Source: Nitrospina sp.
GTDB taxonomy: Bacteria; Nitrospinota; Nitrospinia; Nitrospinales; VA-1
NCBI GenBank assembly: GCA_003545625.1
Contig: DODH01000205.1
Location: forward strand, 3,986 to 10,063
Length of the DNA: 6,078 bases
Direction: 5' to 3'
The notes under the pieces are model-generated. The model did no database searches, had not been told where the DNA came from, and worked only from the letters and a program-made list of their open reading frames with translations. Shown piece by piece: positions 1-6,078 of this stretch (position 1 is the stretch's first letter; each line of letters opens with the position of its first letter). The position numbers and the translations under genes are program-made.

Positions 1-148
1 CATCGCGAACTTTTGGAACCCCTTCAATGATATTGCGTCCACGGGTCAGAAGTGTCGCGGCCAGAATAGGAAGAACCGCATTCTTGGCCCCGCTAATTTT
101 GACCGTACCCTCTAAAGGCCGTCCACCCTCTATAACAATCTTATCCAT
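1..148 (-). CDS. murA: MurA, UDP-N-acetylglucosamine 1-carboxyvinyltransferase (N-terminal part, cut by window edge)
   Basis: MurA transfers enolpyruvate from PEP to UDP-GlcNAc, the first committed cytoplasmic step of peptidoglycan synthesis. Only the first 49 codons are present; the gene runs off the left end. The protein begins [20 protein letters not shown] and contains the family's SGAKNA motif with K22 and N23, the residues that contact PEP and UDP-GlcNAc in known MurA enzymes. The ATG (148-146) overlaps the prmC stop by 8 bases, and an AAGGA Shine-Dalgarno lies 6 bases upstream inside prmC, so the two are probably translationally coupled. AroA (EPSP synthase) shares the fold, but this N-terminus and the position after prmC fit MurA. 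The active-site cysteine lies beyond the window. Confidence 0.93.
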   Translation of the reverse strand, partial: MDKIVIEGGRPLEGTVKISGAKNAVLPILAATLLTRGRNIIEGVPKVRD

Positions 149-1028
149 TCACAGTCCTTGCCAATACCACCCTGTCATAACCGGAATAATCCTGAATCAC
201 CTGAATATCTTGATAGCGGGAACCACCTTGCATTAAGGCGACTACAGCCGGGGCCTGGGTGTGCCCGATCTCCAAAGCCAGCAAACCATTTTCTTCCAGT
301 TTTTCCCATGCCATAGGCACGATAAATCGATAATAGTCCAAACCATCTCTCCCCCCATCCAGTGCCTGGGTCGGTTCATATTGCCGGACCTCGGGCATGC
401 ACTTTGACAAGTTTTCCGATTCAATATAGGGCGGATTGGAAACAATAAGATGATACGGCCCTTGCCAGTCTACCTTCATCAGATCGCCAGCTACAAAGCA
501 AATCCGATCCATCACTGCATGACGCACCGCATTTTTTCGGGCAACTTCCAATGCCGACTTTTCAATAGCAGTAACATGGCTTTGAGGAATTTCCTTCGCT
601 AAAACGATGGAAAGAATTCCCGACCCAGTTCCCAAATCCAGAATTCGCACAGGCGGAGATTTTTTCACCAACGCTTTTAAACATTGCTCAATCAGAATTT
701 CCGTTTCCGGCCGGGGTGTCAGAACTTTTTCATTAACTTCAAATTCGAGTGACCAGAATTCCTGAACGCCAGTTATATGGGAAACCGGTTCGCGCAAAAC
801 CCTTCTCTCGATTCTGGAACAAAGCATCTGCTCCTCAGCTCGATTCAAAACTCGATCAGGATGCGTCATCAACTCCGTTCTTGAGACCTTAAGACCATCT
901 GCCACTAAAACTTCCGCATCCAACCGGGGCGATGCAACCCCTGCCCGCAAAAATTTGTGGCAGGCCCAATTGAGAAAGGAGAAAATGGTCCCATCCCGGC
1001 AACGGCTCAGTTTTGATTGAACCTCCAC
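141..1028 (-). CDS. prmC: PrmC, release factor glutamine N5-methyltransferase
   Basis: PrmC (HemK) uses S-adenosylmethionine to methylate the glutamine of the GGQ motif in release factors RF1 and RF2. The 295-residue protein has the family layout: a helical substrate-binding N-terminal domain (about 1-95, ending in the HITGVQEFW stretch), the conserved LTPRPETE motif (about 103-110), a SAM-binding motif DLGTGSG (131-137) and the catalytic NPPY (198-201) that binds the target glutamine. Length matches the usual 280-300. The start is GTG, one base after the prfA stop; a good AAAGGAG Shine-Dalgarno about 6 bases upstream overlaps the end of prfA. Lying next to prfA, the gene for its substrate, is the classic arrangement. 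The stop overlaps the murA start by 8 bases. Confidence 0.96.
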   Translation of the reverse strand: MEVQSKLSRCRDGTIFSFLNWACHKFLRAGVASPRLDAEVLVADGLKVSRTELMTHPDRVLNRAEEQMLCSRIERRVLREPVSHITGVQEFWSLEFEVNEKVLTPRPETEILIEQCLKALVKKSPPVRILDLGTGSGILSIVLAKEIPQSHVTAIEKSALEVARKNAVRHAVMDRICFVAGDLMKVDWQGPYHLIVSNPPYIESENLSKCMPEVRQYEPTQALDGGRDGLDYYRFIVPMAWEKLEENGLLALEIGHTQAPAVVALMQGGSRYQDIQVIQDYSGYDRVVLARTVNG

Positions 1029-1029
1029 C

Positions 1030-2094
1030 CTATTCTCCTTTCAGAGCCTGCGTCTGGAAATGGAGCGTTAACGCGTCAATAATCTCAGTCAGGTCACCCT
1101 CCATCACCAAGGACAACTTATGCAGGGTCAAGCCAATGCGGTGGTCGGTTATCCGCTCCTGGGGATAGTTATAAGTACGAATGCGTCCGCTACGGTCACC
1201 GGTGCCAACCTGCTGTTTGCGTTCGCTGGCCATAGCTTCTTGTTGTTTTTTTTGTTCCTCATCATACAACCGGGCTCTCAGTACCTTCATGGCTTTTTCC
1301 CGGTTTTTATGTTGCGATTTTTCATCCTGACAAGTCACAATCATTCCGGTCGGGATATAAGTCAGGCGCACCGCCGAATCTGTCGTATTGACACTCTGGC
1401 CCCCTGGCCCGGACGCCCGATAGACATCTATCTTTATATCCGCCGGGTTGATTTTAATATCCACATCCTCCACTTCTGGTAAAACAGCAACCGTCACCGC
1501 CGAGGTATGAATGCGCCCCTGGCTTTCTGTATCGGGAACCCGTTGTACCCGGTGGGTGCCTCCTTCGTACTTTAGTTTGCTGTAAGCCCCTTTTCCCGAA
1601 ATGTTGAAAATAACTTCTTTGAATCCGCCTTTGCCGGTCAGACTGGAACTCAAAACCTCCACATTCCATTTTTTCTCCTCCGCATACCTCGAATACATGC
1701 GAAACAGATCATTTGAAAAAAGTGCCGCCTCTTCGCCTCCCGTACCAGCACGAATCTCCATAATAACGTTGCGCTCATCGCGAGGGTCTTTAGGGAGCAA
1801 AAGAACTTTCAGGGCTTCTATCGTTTCCTGTTTTTGGGTTTCCAGGTCGGCCATATCTTCCTGAGCCATTTCAATCAATTCCGGGTCTTTTTCCTCGTCC
1901 AGGATTGTTTTACTCTCGCCCAATTGCCGGTCGATCTTCTGTAATTTCTGAAACTGGTTGACAATGGGGGCAATCTCCGACTGTTCCCGGGCATACTTCT
2001 GGAACTCGAACTGTTGGGAAATTATTTTAGGATCACTGAGCAATTGGTTGAGATCATCATAACGCTTCTCAACCGATTTCAGCTTATCAAACAT
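1030..2094 (-). CDS. prfA: Peptide chain release factor 1 (RF1)
   Basis: RF1 reads UAA and UAG stop codons in the ribosomal A site and triggers peptide release. The 354-residue protein has the normal family length. In order: an N-terminal helical/coiled-coil domain (about 1-100), domain 2 with the stop-codon-reading PxT loop, here PDT at 187-189 within [19 protein letters not shown], the peptidyl-transferase loop with GGQ at 231-233 within [10 protein letters not shown], and the C-terminal domain ending at the GDLTEIID region. The PxT loop and HTSA context identify RF1 rather than RF2 (SPF). The gene ends in TAG, a codon read only by RF1. No clear Shine-Dalgarno is visible before the ATG. rpmE lies 64 bases upstream and prmC starts one base downstream. 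Confidence 0.97.
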   Translation of the reverse strand: MFDKLKSVEKRYDDLNQLLSDPKIISQQFEFQKYAREQSEIAPIVNQFQKLQKIDRQLGESKTILDEEKDPELIEMAQEDMADLETQKQETIEALKVLLLPKDPRDERNVIMEIRAGTGGEEAALFSNDLFRMYSRYAEEKKWNVEVLSSSLTGKGGFKEVIFNISGKGAYSKLKYEGGTHRVQRVPDTESQGRIHTSAVTVAVLPEVEDVDIKINPADIKIDVYRASGPGGQSVNTTDSAVRLTYIPTGMIVTCQDEKSQHKNREKAMKVLRARLYDEEQKKQQEAMASERKQQVGTGDRSGRIRTYNYPQERITDHRIGLTLHKLSLVMEGDLTEIIDALTLHFQTQALKGE

Positions 2095-2158
2095 GGATGG
2101 AATGGTTTCTTGAAAAACCCCGGGGGGTCAGGGGAAAGAAAAAAGAAGGTGACCGCGT
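2095..2158 (-). terminator. Short GC palindrome followed by a T run between rpmE and prfA (weak attenuator-like element)
   Basis: Read on the minus strand, the rpmE-prfA gap contains a pyrimidine-rich tract, then ACCCCCCGGGG followed directly by TTTTT. A GC-rich self-complementary block before a T run resembles an intrinsic terminator, but the arms leave only 2-3 bases for a loop, so the hairpin would be poor. It may act as a partial attenuator between rpmE and prfA or be chance. The same gap lacks a good ribosome binding site for prfA. Confidence 0.2.
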
Positions 2159-2398
2159 TTACTGGGGGCTGGTTGCTTCCGCCACAACAGCAGGCTTCGC
2201 CGCCTTGGCGTATTTGCGCTTGAATTTTTCAATGCGACCAGCAGTGTCCATGATCTTCTGTTTTCCCGTGAAAAAAGGATGGCACTGGGAACAGATCTCC
2301 ACATGAAGGTCTTTAAGGGTTGTACGGGTCTGTATTTCACTCCCACATGCGCACCGCACCGTGAGTTCATAGTATTCGGGATGAATGCCGTCTTTCAT
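2159..2398 (-). CDS. rpmE: 50S ribosomal protein L31, zinc-binding type
   Basis: L31 sits at the central protuberance of the large ribosomal subunit and helps bridge it to the small subunit. The 79-residue protein starts [20 protein letters not shown], with the family's IHPxY opening, and carries four cysteines, C16, C18, C36 and C39 (CAC and CSQC), forming the zinc ribbon of the C+ type. The core ends around residue 66; the remaining K/A-rich tail is a common variable extension. The ATG is preceded by GGTGA 3 bases upstream and lies 10 bases after the rho stop, so it is very likely co-transcribed with rho. As far as I recall, alphaproteobacterial L31 usually lacks these cysteines, so this gene supports a different origin for the left part of the window. 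Confidence 0.95.
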   Translation of the reverse strand: MKDGIHPEYYELTVRCACGSEIQTRTTLKDLHVEICSQCHPFFTGKQKIMDTAGRIEKFKRKYAKAAKPAVVAEATSPQ

Positions 2399-2408
2399 TG
2401 AGTCACCA

Positions 2409-3674
2409 TTAAGAATTCATTGCCGCTAAAAACTCGGCGTTAGTTTTTGTTTCTTTTATCTTTTGCAGGAGAAGGTCCATCGTATCATGGATGCCCATCG
2501 GGATCAAAACTTTTCTCAATAACCATACACGCTGGAGGTCTTCCTCGGGAAGCAAAAGTTCTTCTTTGCGGGTTCCTGATTTGTTGATATCGATGGAGGG
2601 AAAAGTTCTCTTGTCTGCCAGTTTGCGGTCGAGGACGATTTCCAAATTACCCGTTCCTTTGAACTCCTCAAATATAACATCGTCCATACGGCTTCCCGTA
2701 TCGATGAGCGCCGTAGCAAGGATGGTCAGGCTTCCCCCTTCCTCAAGGTTTCTGGCGGCACCAAAAAAACGCTTGGGCCTTTGCAGGGCATTGGAATCCA
2801 CACCGCCCGACAACACCTTTCCGCTGGGAGGAACAATAGCATTATAAGCCCTGGCCAGACGCGTAATACTATCTAGAAGGATTACCACATCCTTCTTGTG
2901 CTCAACCAGGCGTTTGGCCTTTTCAATCACCATTTCCGCCACCTGCACATGCCTTTGCGCCGGCTCGTCAAAAGTGGAACTGATGACCTCGCCGTTAACA
3001 GAACGTTCCATATCGGTCACTTCTTCCGGACGCTCGTCGATCAGAAGCACGATCAGATAGCATTCCGGATGGTTCGCGGTGATCGAATGCGCGATATTCT
3101 GCAGCAGAACCGTCTTACCCGTACGCGGCGGCGCAACGATCAGGCCACGCTGGCCCTTGCCGAGCGGTGCTACCAGATCGATCACGCGGGGCGAATTGTC
3201 CTTTGTGGTCGGGTTCTCGAGCTCCATCCGCAGCCGCTCAGTCGGGTAGAGCGGTGTCAGGTTGTCGAAATGGACCTTGTGGCGGATCTTCTCGGGATCT
3301 TCGAAATTGATCGTGTTGACCTTGAGAAGCGCGAAATAGCGTTCGCCTTCCTTCGGGCCGCGGATCGGACCTTCGACCGTATCGCCGGTCTTCAGCGAGA
3401 AACGGCGGATCTGAGAGGGCGAGATGTAGATGTCGTCCGGGCCGGGAAGATAGTTGGCCTGCGCCGAGCGCATAAAGCCGAAACCGTCCTGGAGAACCTC
3501 GACGACACCTTCACCGATGATTTCGACGTCCTGGGCTGCAAGCTGTTTCAGGATGGCAAACATCAGTTCCTGCTTGCGCATGACGCTGGCGTTTTCCACT
3601 TCGACCGATTCAGCGAACTCCAGAAGGTCCGTCGGTGTCTTGTTCTTAAGCTCTTGAAGCTTCATTTCCTGCAT
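2409..3674 (-). CDS. rho: Transcription termination factor Rho (intact frame, but apparently chimeric)
   Basis: Rho is the hexameric RNA-dependent ATPase/helicase that ends untranslated transcripts. From ATG 3674 it has 421 residues, the usual length. In order: N-terminal helical domain ([20 protein letters not shown]), cold-shock-like primary RNA-binding domain (about 55-117, with DGFGFMRS), Walker A APPRTGKT (181-188), Walker B ILLDSITR (about 265-272), Q loop ([20 protein letters not shown]) and R loop (SGTRKEELL). The frame can be extended upstream to a GTG at 3788, but those 38 residues do not look like Rho and cross a parS-like site, so I start at 3674; ATG 3665 is another option. The first ~235 residues are alphaproteobacterial in sequence and codon use. 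From about residue 240 (EPAQRH onward) AGG, AGA and ATA codons appear and the sequence becomes deltaproteobacterial/Nitrospinota-like, matching the downstream genes. No catalytic motif is lost. Confidence 0.95.
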   Translation of the reverse strand: MQEMKLQELKNKTPTDLLEFAESVEVENASVMRKQELMFAILKQLAAQDVEIIGEGVVEVLQDGFGFMRSAQANYLPGPDDIYISPSQIRRFSLKTGDTVEGPIRGPKEGERYFALLKVNTINFEDPEKIRHKVHFDNLTPLYPTERLRMELENPTTKDNSPRVIDLVAPLGKGQRGLIVAPPRTGKTVLLQNIAHSITANHPECYLIVLLIDERPEEVTDMERSVNGEVISSTFDEPAQRHVQVAEMVIEKAKRLVEHKKDVVILLDSITRLARAYNAIVPPSGKVLSGGVDSNALQRPKRFFGAARNLEEGGSLTILATALIDTGSRMDDVIFEEFKGTGNLEIVLDRKLADKRTFPSIDINKSGTRKEELLLPEEDLQRVWLLRKVLIPMGIHDTMDLLLQKIKETKTNAEFLAAMNS

Positions 3675-3846
3675 GGGAAATCCGTATATTCCGATATTTG
3701 GAGAGAAGCGGATGGACCTGAGATGTTCGGCGGGCGCCGACGCGATACAAACATCCGCTAAGGAGATGCCATCTAGATAGCGTTTCACATGAAACGCCGC
3801 AAGCCCCGTTTTCCGGCACTTTCGATGGCGTTATGCGGTAATTTGC
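3675..3846 (-). promoter_or_regulatory. Leader region between hemJ and rho
   Basis: This 172-base non-coding gap would hold any rho promoter and leader. It contains the parS-like palindrome (3780-3797) and, nearer rho, a GC-rich inverted repeat, TCGGCG-GG-CGCCGA (3727-3740), that could form a short RNA hairpin in the rho leader. Rho genes in other bacteria are autoregulated through their leaders, but no specific attenuator can be read here. I found no convincing -35/-10 pair and no intrinsic terminator after hemJ. Confidence 0.35.
3780..3797. other. parS-like ParB-binding palindrome
   Basis: The sequence CGTTTCACATGAAACG (3781-3796) matches the near-universal chromosomal parS consensus TGTTTCACGTGAAACA at 13 of 16 positions and its 14-base core at 13 of 14. 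It is an 8-base-pair inverted repeat with a CA centre. No T run follows on either strand, so it is not a terminator. In alphaproteobacteria parS sites cluster near the origin, close to hemE, rho and parAB, which is exactly this context. The deviation from the canonical CG centre leaves doubt; a chance hairpin is the alternative. Confidence 0.55.
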
Positions 3847-4422
3847 TCAGGAAAACGGTTTTATGATGACGAAGATCACGATCCCGATCATCAGAATCGT
3901 GGGAATCTCATTCCGCATCCGCCACTGACGGGCCGTTCCCGGGCGCTCACCGGCAGCAAAACGCTTCGCGGATTTCGCCAGATAATGATGGAAACCGGTC
4001 AGACCGACGACAAACAGGATCTTGAGCCACAACCACAGGCCGATAAAGCCGAAACCGAGCCAGGCCAGTGCCAGGCCGGCGCCCCAGGTCACCACCATCG
4101 CCGGGCCCATGATGACCTTCAGAAGCCGCGATTCCATCACGATAAAAGTCTTATCGGTTTCCGAATCCGGCTCACAATCCGTGTGATAGACGAAAATCCG
4201 CGGCAGGTAGAATAGCCCGACCATCCAGGAGATGAGCGCGATGACGTGGAGAACTTTCAGCCACTCGTAGAGCCATGGCGGCTGGAAAAGGATGGCCAGA
4301 ACCGCCAGCACAACGACCGTGACGATCCAGAATGCCGCTTTGCGGGCCGCCTTGCGGCCCTCAGACGCTGAAACAGCCTTTTCGGGCCCGGTGGAGCCTG
4401 TGCCGTCGTCTCTCGCGCTCAC
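3847..4422 (-). CDS. hemJ: HemJ, membrane protoporphyrinogen IX oxidase (UPF0093)
   Basis: HemJ oxidises protoporphyrinogen IX to protoporphyrin IX, the penultimate step of heme synthesis, in the inner membrane. The 191-residue protein has hydrophobic segments at about 30-48, 53-76, 103-125, 128-147 and 173-189. It carries the family's first core helix ([20 protein letters not shown], with H59 a likely conserved heme-linked histidine), then the VYHTD motif (79-82 region), and ends with the typical [20 protein letters not shown]. The start is GTG, sharing a 4-base overlap (GTGA) with the hemE stop and preceded by GGAG about 7 bases upstream, indicating translational coupling with hemE. The first ~28 residues are polar and poorly conserved-looking, so the protein is longer than the ~145-residue core of the family; an extra N-terminal helix is common in alphaproteobacterial members. 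Confidence 0.92.
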   Translation of the reverse strand: MSARDDGTGSTGPEKAVSASEGRKAARKAAFWIVTVVVLAVLAILFQPPWLYEWLKVLHVIALISWMVGLFYLPRIFVYHTDCEPDSETDKTFIVMESRLLKVIMGPAMVVTWGAGLALAWLGFGFIGLWLWLKILFVVGLTGFHHYLAKSAKRFAAGERPGTARQWRMRNEIPTILMIGIVIFVIIKPFS

Positions 4423-5453
4423 GCCCGTCTCCAGCCTCTCACGCGTTCGACGAGCCGTGTGACGTTCTCAGGATCGGCCTGCGGGGTGATCCCGTGACCG
4501 AGATTGAAGATGAACGGACCTTCCGAGAGATCGGACATCACCCGGTCAATGCCCTCATCGAGAGCCGTGCCGCCGGCTACCATCAAAAGCGGGTCGAGAT
4601 TGCCTTGGACCGCGCCGTTTTGCTGAATCCTGCGCGCCAGCGACCGCGGCACCGTCCAGTCGAGACCCACGCAATCCACACCAGTGCGCTCACGGTAATC
4701 CTCGAGAAGCGCGCCGGCTCCCTTGGCGAACCCGATGATCTTGGCACCCGGGCGCGCCGCCCTGACCAGATCGACGATCCGTTTCATGGGCTTCACGCAG
4801 AAAAGATCGAAATCCTTCTCACCCAGGACACCAGCCCAGGAATCGAAAACCTGCAGCGCATCTGCGCCGGCATCGAGCTGCTGGATCAGATACTCGGCGG
4901 ACAGCTCGCTGACCACGTCGAGGAGTTTCAGGAATTCGTCCGGGTGGTTCATCGCAAACAGACGCGCCGGCGCCTGCTCAGGCGTTCCGCGGCCGGCGAT
5001 CATGTAGGTCGCAACCGTCCAGGGCGCGCCACAGAAGCCCAGTAGCGTGGTTTCCTCAGGCAGTTCCCCGCGCAATCGCCGAACCGTCTCGAAGACCGGT
5101 CCCAGCTTCTTCGCGATATCGGGTTTGGGGAGGGTCGCGATCTCGTCAGCGGAAATCGGATCCATGCGTGGTCCTTCGCCTTCGACGAAACGCACGTTCC
5201 GCTCCAGCGCATCAGGGATCACCAGGATGTCGGAGAAAAGGATGGAGGCATCCAGACCAAAACGCCGGATTGGCTGCATCGTCACTTCAACAGCCAGATC
5301 CGGGGTGTAGCAAAGATCGAGAAAGCCGTTGGCCTGCGACCGGGTTGCCCGGTACTCGGGAAGATAACGTCCAGCCTGGCGCATCAGCCAGATCGGAGGC
5401 GGGGCGACCGCTTCACCTTCAAGGACTTTCAAGAGCTTTCTGACGGACGTCAT
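4419..5453 (-). CDS. hemE: HemE, uroporphyrinogen decarboxylase
   Basis: HemE removes four carboxyl groups from uroporphyrinogen III to give coproporphyrinogen III, a cytoplasmic step of heme synthesis. Counting from ATG 5453 it is 344 residues, the normal length. Both family signatures are present: [16 protein letters not shown] (about 19-34, with R25 and R29 for substrate carboxylates) and [12 protein letters not shown] (139-150, Y150 in the active site). The catalytic aspartate is D75 in LFSDIL. Another ATG lies 6 bases upstream (5459), but AGGAAGG abuts that one and sits 6 bases from ATG 5453, so I prefer 5453. It overlaps hemJ by 4 bases, forming a hemE-hemJ unit transcribed away from the intergenic region shared with ppsR. 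Confidence 0.96.
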   Translation of the reverse strand: MTSVRKLLKVLEGEAVAPPPIWLMRQAGRYLPEYRATRSQANGFLDLCYTPDLAVEVTMQPIRRFGLDASILFSDILVIPDALERNVRFVEGEGPRMDPISADEIATLPKPDIAKKLGPVFETVRRLRGELPEETTLLGFCGAPWTVATYMIAGRGTPEQAPARLFAMNHPDEFLKLLDVVSELSAEYLIQQLDAGADALQVFDSWAGVLGEKDFDLFCVKPMKRIVDLVRAARPGAKIIGFAKGAGALLEDYRERTGVDCVGLDWTVPRSLARRIQQNGAVQGNLDPLLMVAGGTALDEGIDRVMSDLSEGPFIFNLGHGITPQADPENVTRLVERVRGWRRA

Positions 5454-5473
5454 CCCCATCCTTCCTAAATATC

Positions 5474-5495
5474 GAATCCTTTCTGAATAGGATTC
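5474..5495 (-). repeat. Inverted repeat in the hemE upstream region
   Basis: GAATCCT (5474-5480) and AGGATTC (5489-5495) form a perfect 7-base inverted repeat with an 8-base spacer, ending 20 bases before the upstream ATG of hemE. In hemE mRNA it could fold near the ribosome binding site; in DNA it could be an operator half-site pair. GAATCCT occurs again at 5713-5719 nearer ppsR. Confidence 0.4.
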
Positions 5496-5553
5496 TGTTT
5501 CTTAGAGTCTGTTTGTTCCCGGGATTAACGCCAATCCCCACGGGAGTCACAGG

Positions 5554-5562
5554 AAATCCACA
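5554..5562 (-). promoter_or_regulatory. DnaA-box-like site
   Basis: On the minus strand this reads TGTGGATTT, keeping the invariant TGTGGAT core of the DnaA box TGTGGATAA with two changes at the end. It sits next to the TTAA pair in the candidate origin. Confidence 0.35.
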
Positions 5563-5736
5563 GGCTGTGAAAATTAACCGCCGTTAACAGACACGCCTAA
5601 CGATTCCAAAATGTCCGGATTCCCGCCATGATTCCAATCAATTGCCGGAGTTCAAAAATGCGGACCCGCGACGAAATCCCGCAATCAACATGTCGACTCC
5701 TGAATCAGTCCGGAATCCTGTCCCGACTCCGGTCGG

Positions 5737-5745
5737 TGTGGAAAA
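5737..5745 (+). promoter_or_regulatory. DnaA-box-like site
   Basis: TGTGGAAAA matches the DnaA box TGTGGATAA at 8 of 9 positions, directly following a small hairpin (5723-5736). It lies in the hemE-ppsR interval. Confidence 0.35.
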
Positions 5746-5821
5746 ACCGGTGGGTTGTCCTTGCCAAAGCCACCCTTCCCTCCTTACCTCGGGTTTCGTC
5801 CAGCTTTCTCAACAGTCACGG

Positions 5822-6078
5822 ATGTATTTTGTGGATCAGGGCAAAAACTATTTCCATCTCCACCTGATCTCCGATTCGACCGGCGAGACGCTCATGGCGG
5901 CCGGTCGCGCGGCCGCTGCCCAGTTCCATGGCGCCCAGGCGCTCGAGCATGTCTATCCGTTGATCCGCAACCGCAAGCAGCTTCTCGCCGTGCTCGATGC
6001 GATCGATGGCGCGCCGGGCATCGTGCTCTACACCATCATCGATACGGATCTGGCCTCGATCATAGAACTCAAGTGCCG
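5822..6078 (+). CDS. ppsR: PpsR, pyruvate phosphate dikinase/PEP synthase regulatory protein (N-terminal part, cut by window edge)
   Basis: Members of this family (DUF299, RP001 in Rickettsia) are bifunctional serine/threonine kinase and phosphorylase enzymes that inactivate and reactivate pyruvate phosphate dikinase or PEP synthase. Only 85 codons are present before the right edge. The translation begins [20 protein letters not shown] and contains the family hallmarks [14 protein letters not shown] near the N-terminus, [15 protein letters not shown] and [11 protein letters not shown]. The frame is open to the window end. ATG 5822 fits the family's usual start just before the NYFHLH stretch, though no good Shine-Dalgarno precedes it. 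It is divergent from hemE, as in other alphaproteobacteria. Whether the target is PPDK or PEP synthase cannot be told from this fragment. Confidence 0.92.
   Translation, partial: MYFVDQGKNYFHLHLISDSTGETLMAAGRAAAAQFHGAQALEHVYPLIRNRKQLLAVLDAIDGAPGIVLYTIIDTDLASIIELKC
5830..5838 (-). promoter_or_regulatory. DnaA G-box-like site at the start of ppsR
   Basis: On the minus strand this is TGATCCACA, identical to the G-box sequence described for DnaA binding in the Caulobacter origin and one base off the Escherichia coli DnaA box. It overlaps codons 3-6 of ppsR, so coding constraint may explain it; being so close to the candidate origin makes a DnaA role plausible. Confidence 0.4.

Larger units (their letters stand above)
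5460..5821. other. Candidate alphaproteobacterial chromosome origin (Cori) between hemE and ppsR
   Basis: This 362-base non-coding interval separates divergent hemE and ppsR (RP001 family). The same interval carries the mapped Caulobacter origin and the proposed Rickettsia origin. Visible elements: an inverted repeat upstream of hemE (5474-5495), TTAA sequences at 5525, 5574 and 5584, DnaA-box-like AAATCCACA (5554-5562, 7 of 9 to TTATCCACA) and TGTGGAAAA (5737-5745, 8 of 9 to TGTGGATAA), and a hairpin CCGAC-TCCG-GTCGG (5723-5736). A further DnaA-like site lies just inside ppsR. No IHF consensus and no long AT-rich unwinding tract were found, and DnaA-like matches are few. It must also contain the promoters of both genes, which I could not locate. 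The assignment rests mainly on gene context. Confidence 0.5.

Noticed and set aside
1120..1482. 120-codon plus-strand frame with hydrophobic stretches opposite prfA
   Set aside because: Fully antisense to prfA; hydrophobicity arises from complementing lysine/glutamate-rich codons.
2898..3761. Long open frame (287 codons) on the plus strand opposite rho
   Set aside because: It lies wholly antisense to the well-supported Rho gene; the translation is arginine-, aspartate- and histidine-rich as expected of a shadow of GC-rich coding DNA and matches no family I recognise.
3675..3788. A 38-residue N-terminal extension of Rho from GTG 3788
   Set aside because: The added residues do not resemble Rho, the total would exceed the family length, and the GTG falls within the parS-like palindrome.
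4332..5045. Open frame of 237 codons on the plus strand opposite hemE/hemJ
   Set aside because: Antisense shadow of hemE and hemJ in high-GC DNA; it has no recognisable domain and no ribosome binding site of note.
5628..5867. 79-codon open frame on the plus strand between hemE and ppsR
   Set aside because: It overlaps the ppsR start in another frame, has no recognisable domain or ribosome site, and occupies a spacer better explained as regulatory/origin DNA.
1..6078. A novel multi-gene system such as a defence island, mobile element or CRISPR array
   Set aside because: Every substantial coding region is a recognised housekeeping gene; no direct-repeat array, transposase, integrase or tRNA-flanked insertion is visible, and the oddity at rho is better explained by joining of two genomes.

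Overview
The window splits into two halves of different ancestry that meet inside one gene. From about 3,000 to the right end the DNA is GC-rich (roughly 55-70% in the 60-base blocks I counted beyond 3,060) and has an alphaproteobacterial, Hyphomicrobiales-like layout: 5' part of rho, hemJ, hemE, then a divergently transcribed ppsR (DUF299/RP001 family). The hemE-RP001 interval is the chromosomal replication origin in Caulobacter and Rickettsia, so this half looks like the origin region of an alphaproteobacterium. Fitting this, a parS-like palindrome lies between hemJ and rho, and DnaA-box-like sequences lie between hemE and ppsR and in the first codons of ppsR.

From the left end to about 2,950 the DNA is less GC-rich (mostly 43-55%, with one 60% block). 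It carries, all on the minus strand, the 3' part of rho, rpmE (zinc-ribbon L31), prfA, prmC and the start of murA. This tightly packed translation/cell-wall cluster is typical of deltaproteobacterial or Nitrospinota-like genomes, not of alphaproteobacteria, where rho is normally followed by mnmE (trmE).

The rho frame is intact across the switch, but codon use and lineage-typical residues change at about 2,950-3,020. The simplest explanation is a chimeric metagenome contig joined at a conserved stretch of rho. Recombination or transfer in a real genome is possible but less likely, because both the gene half and its whole neighbourhood change together.

Functionally, the right half covers heme synthesis (HemE makes coproporphyrinogen III; HemJ oxidises protoporphyrinogen IX), transcription termination (Rho), control of pyruvate phosphate dikinase or PEP synthase (PpsR), and probable replication/segregation sites. 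The left half covers ribosome structure (L31), stop-codon reading (RF1), methylation of the release-factor GGQ glutamine (PrmC) and the first committed step of peptidoglycan synthesis (MurA). I saw no RNA genes, CRISPR arrays, insertion sequences or unknown multi-gene system.
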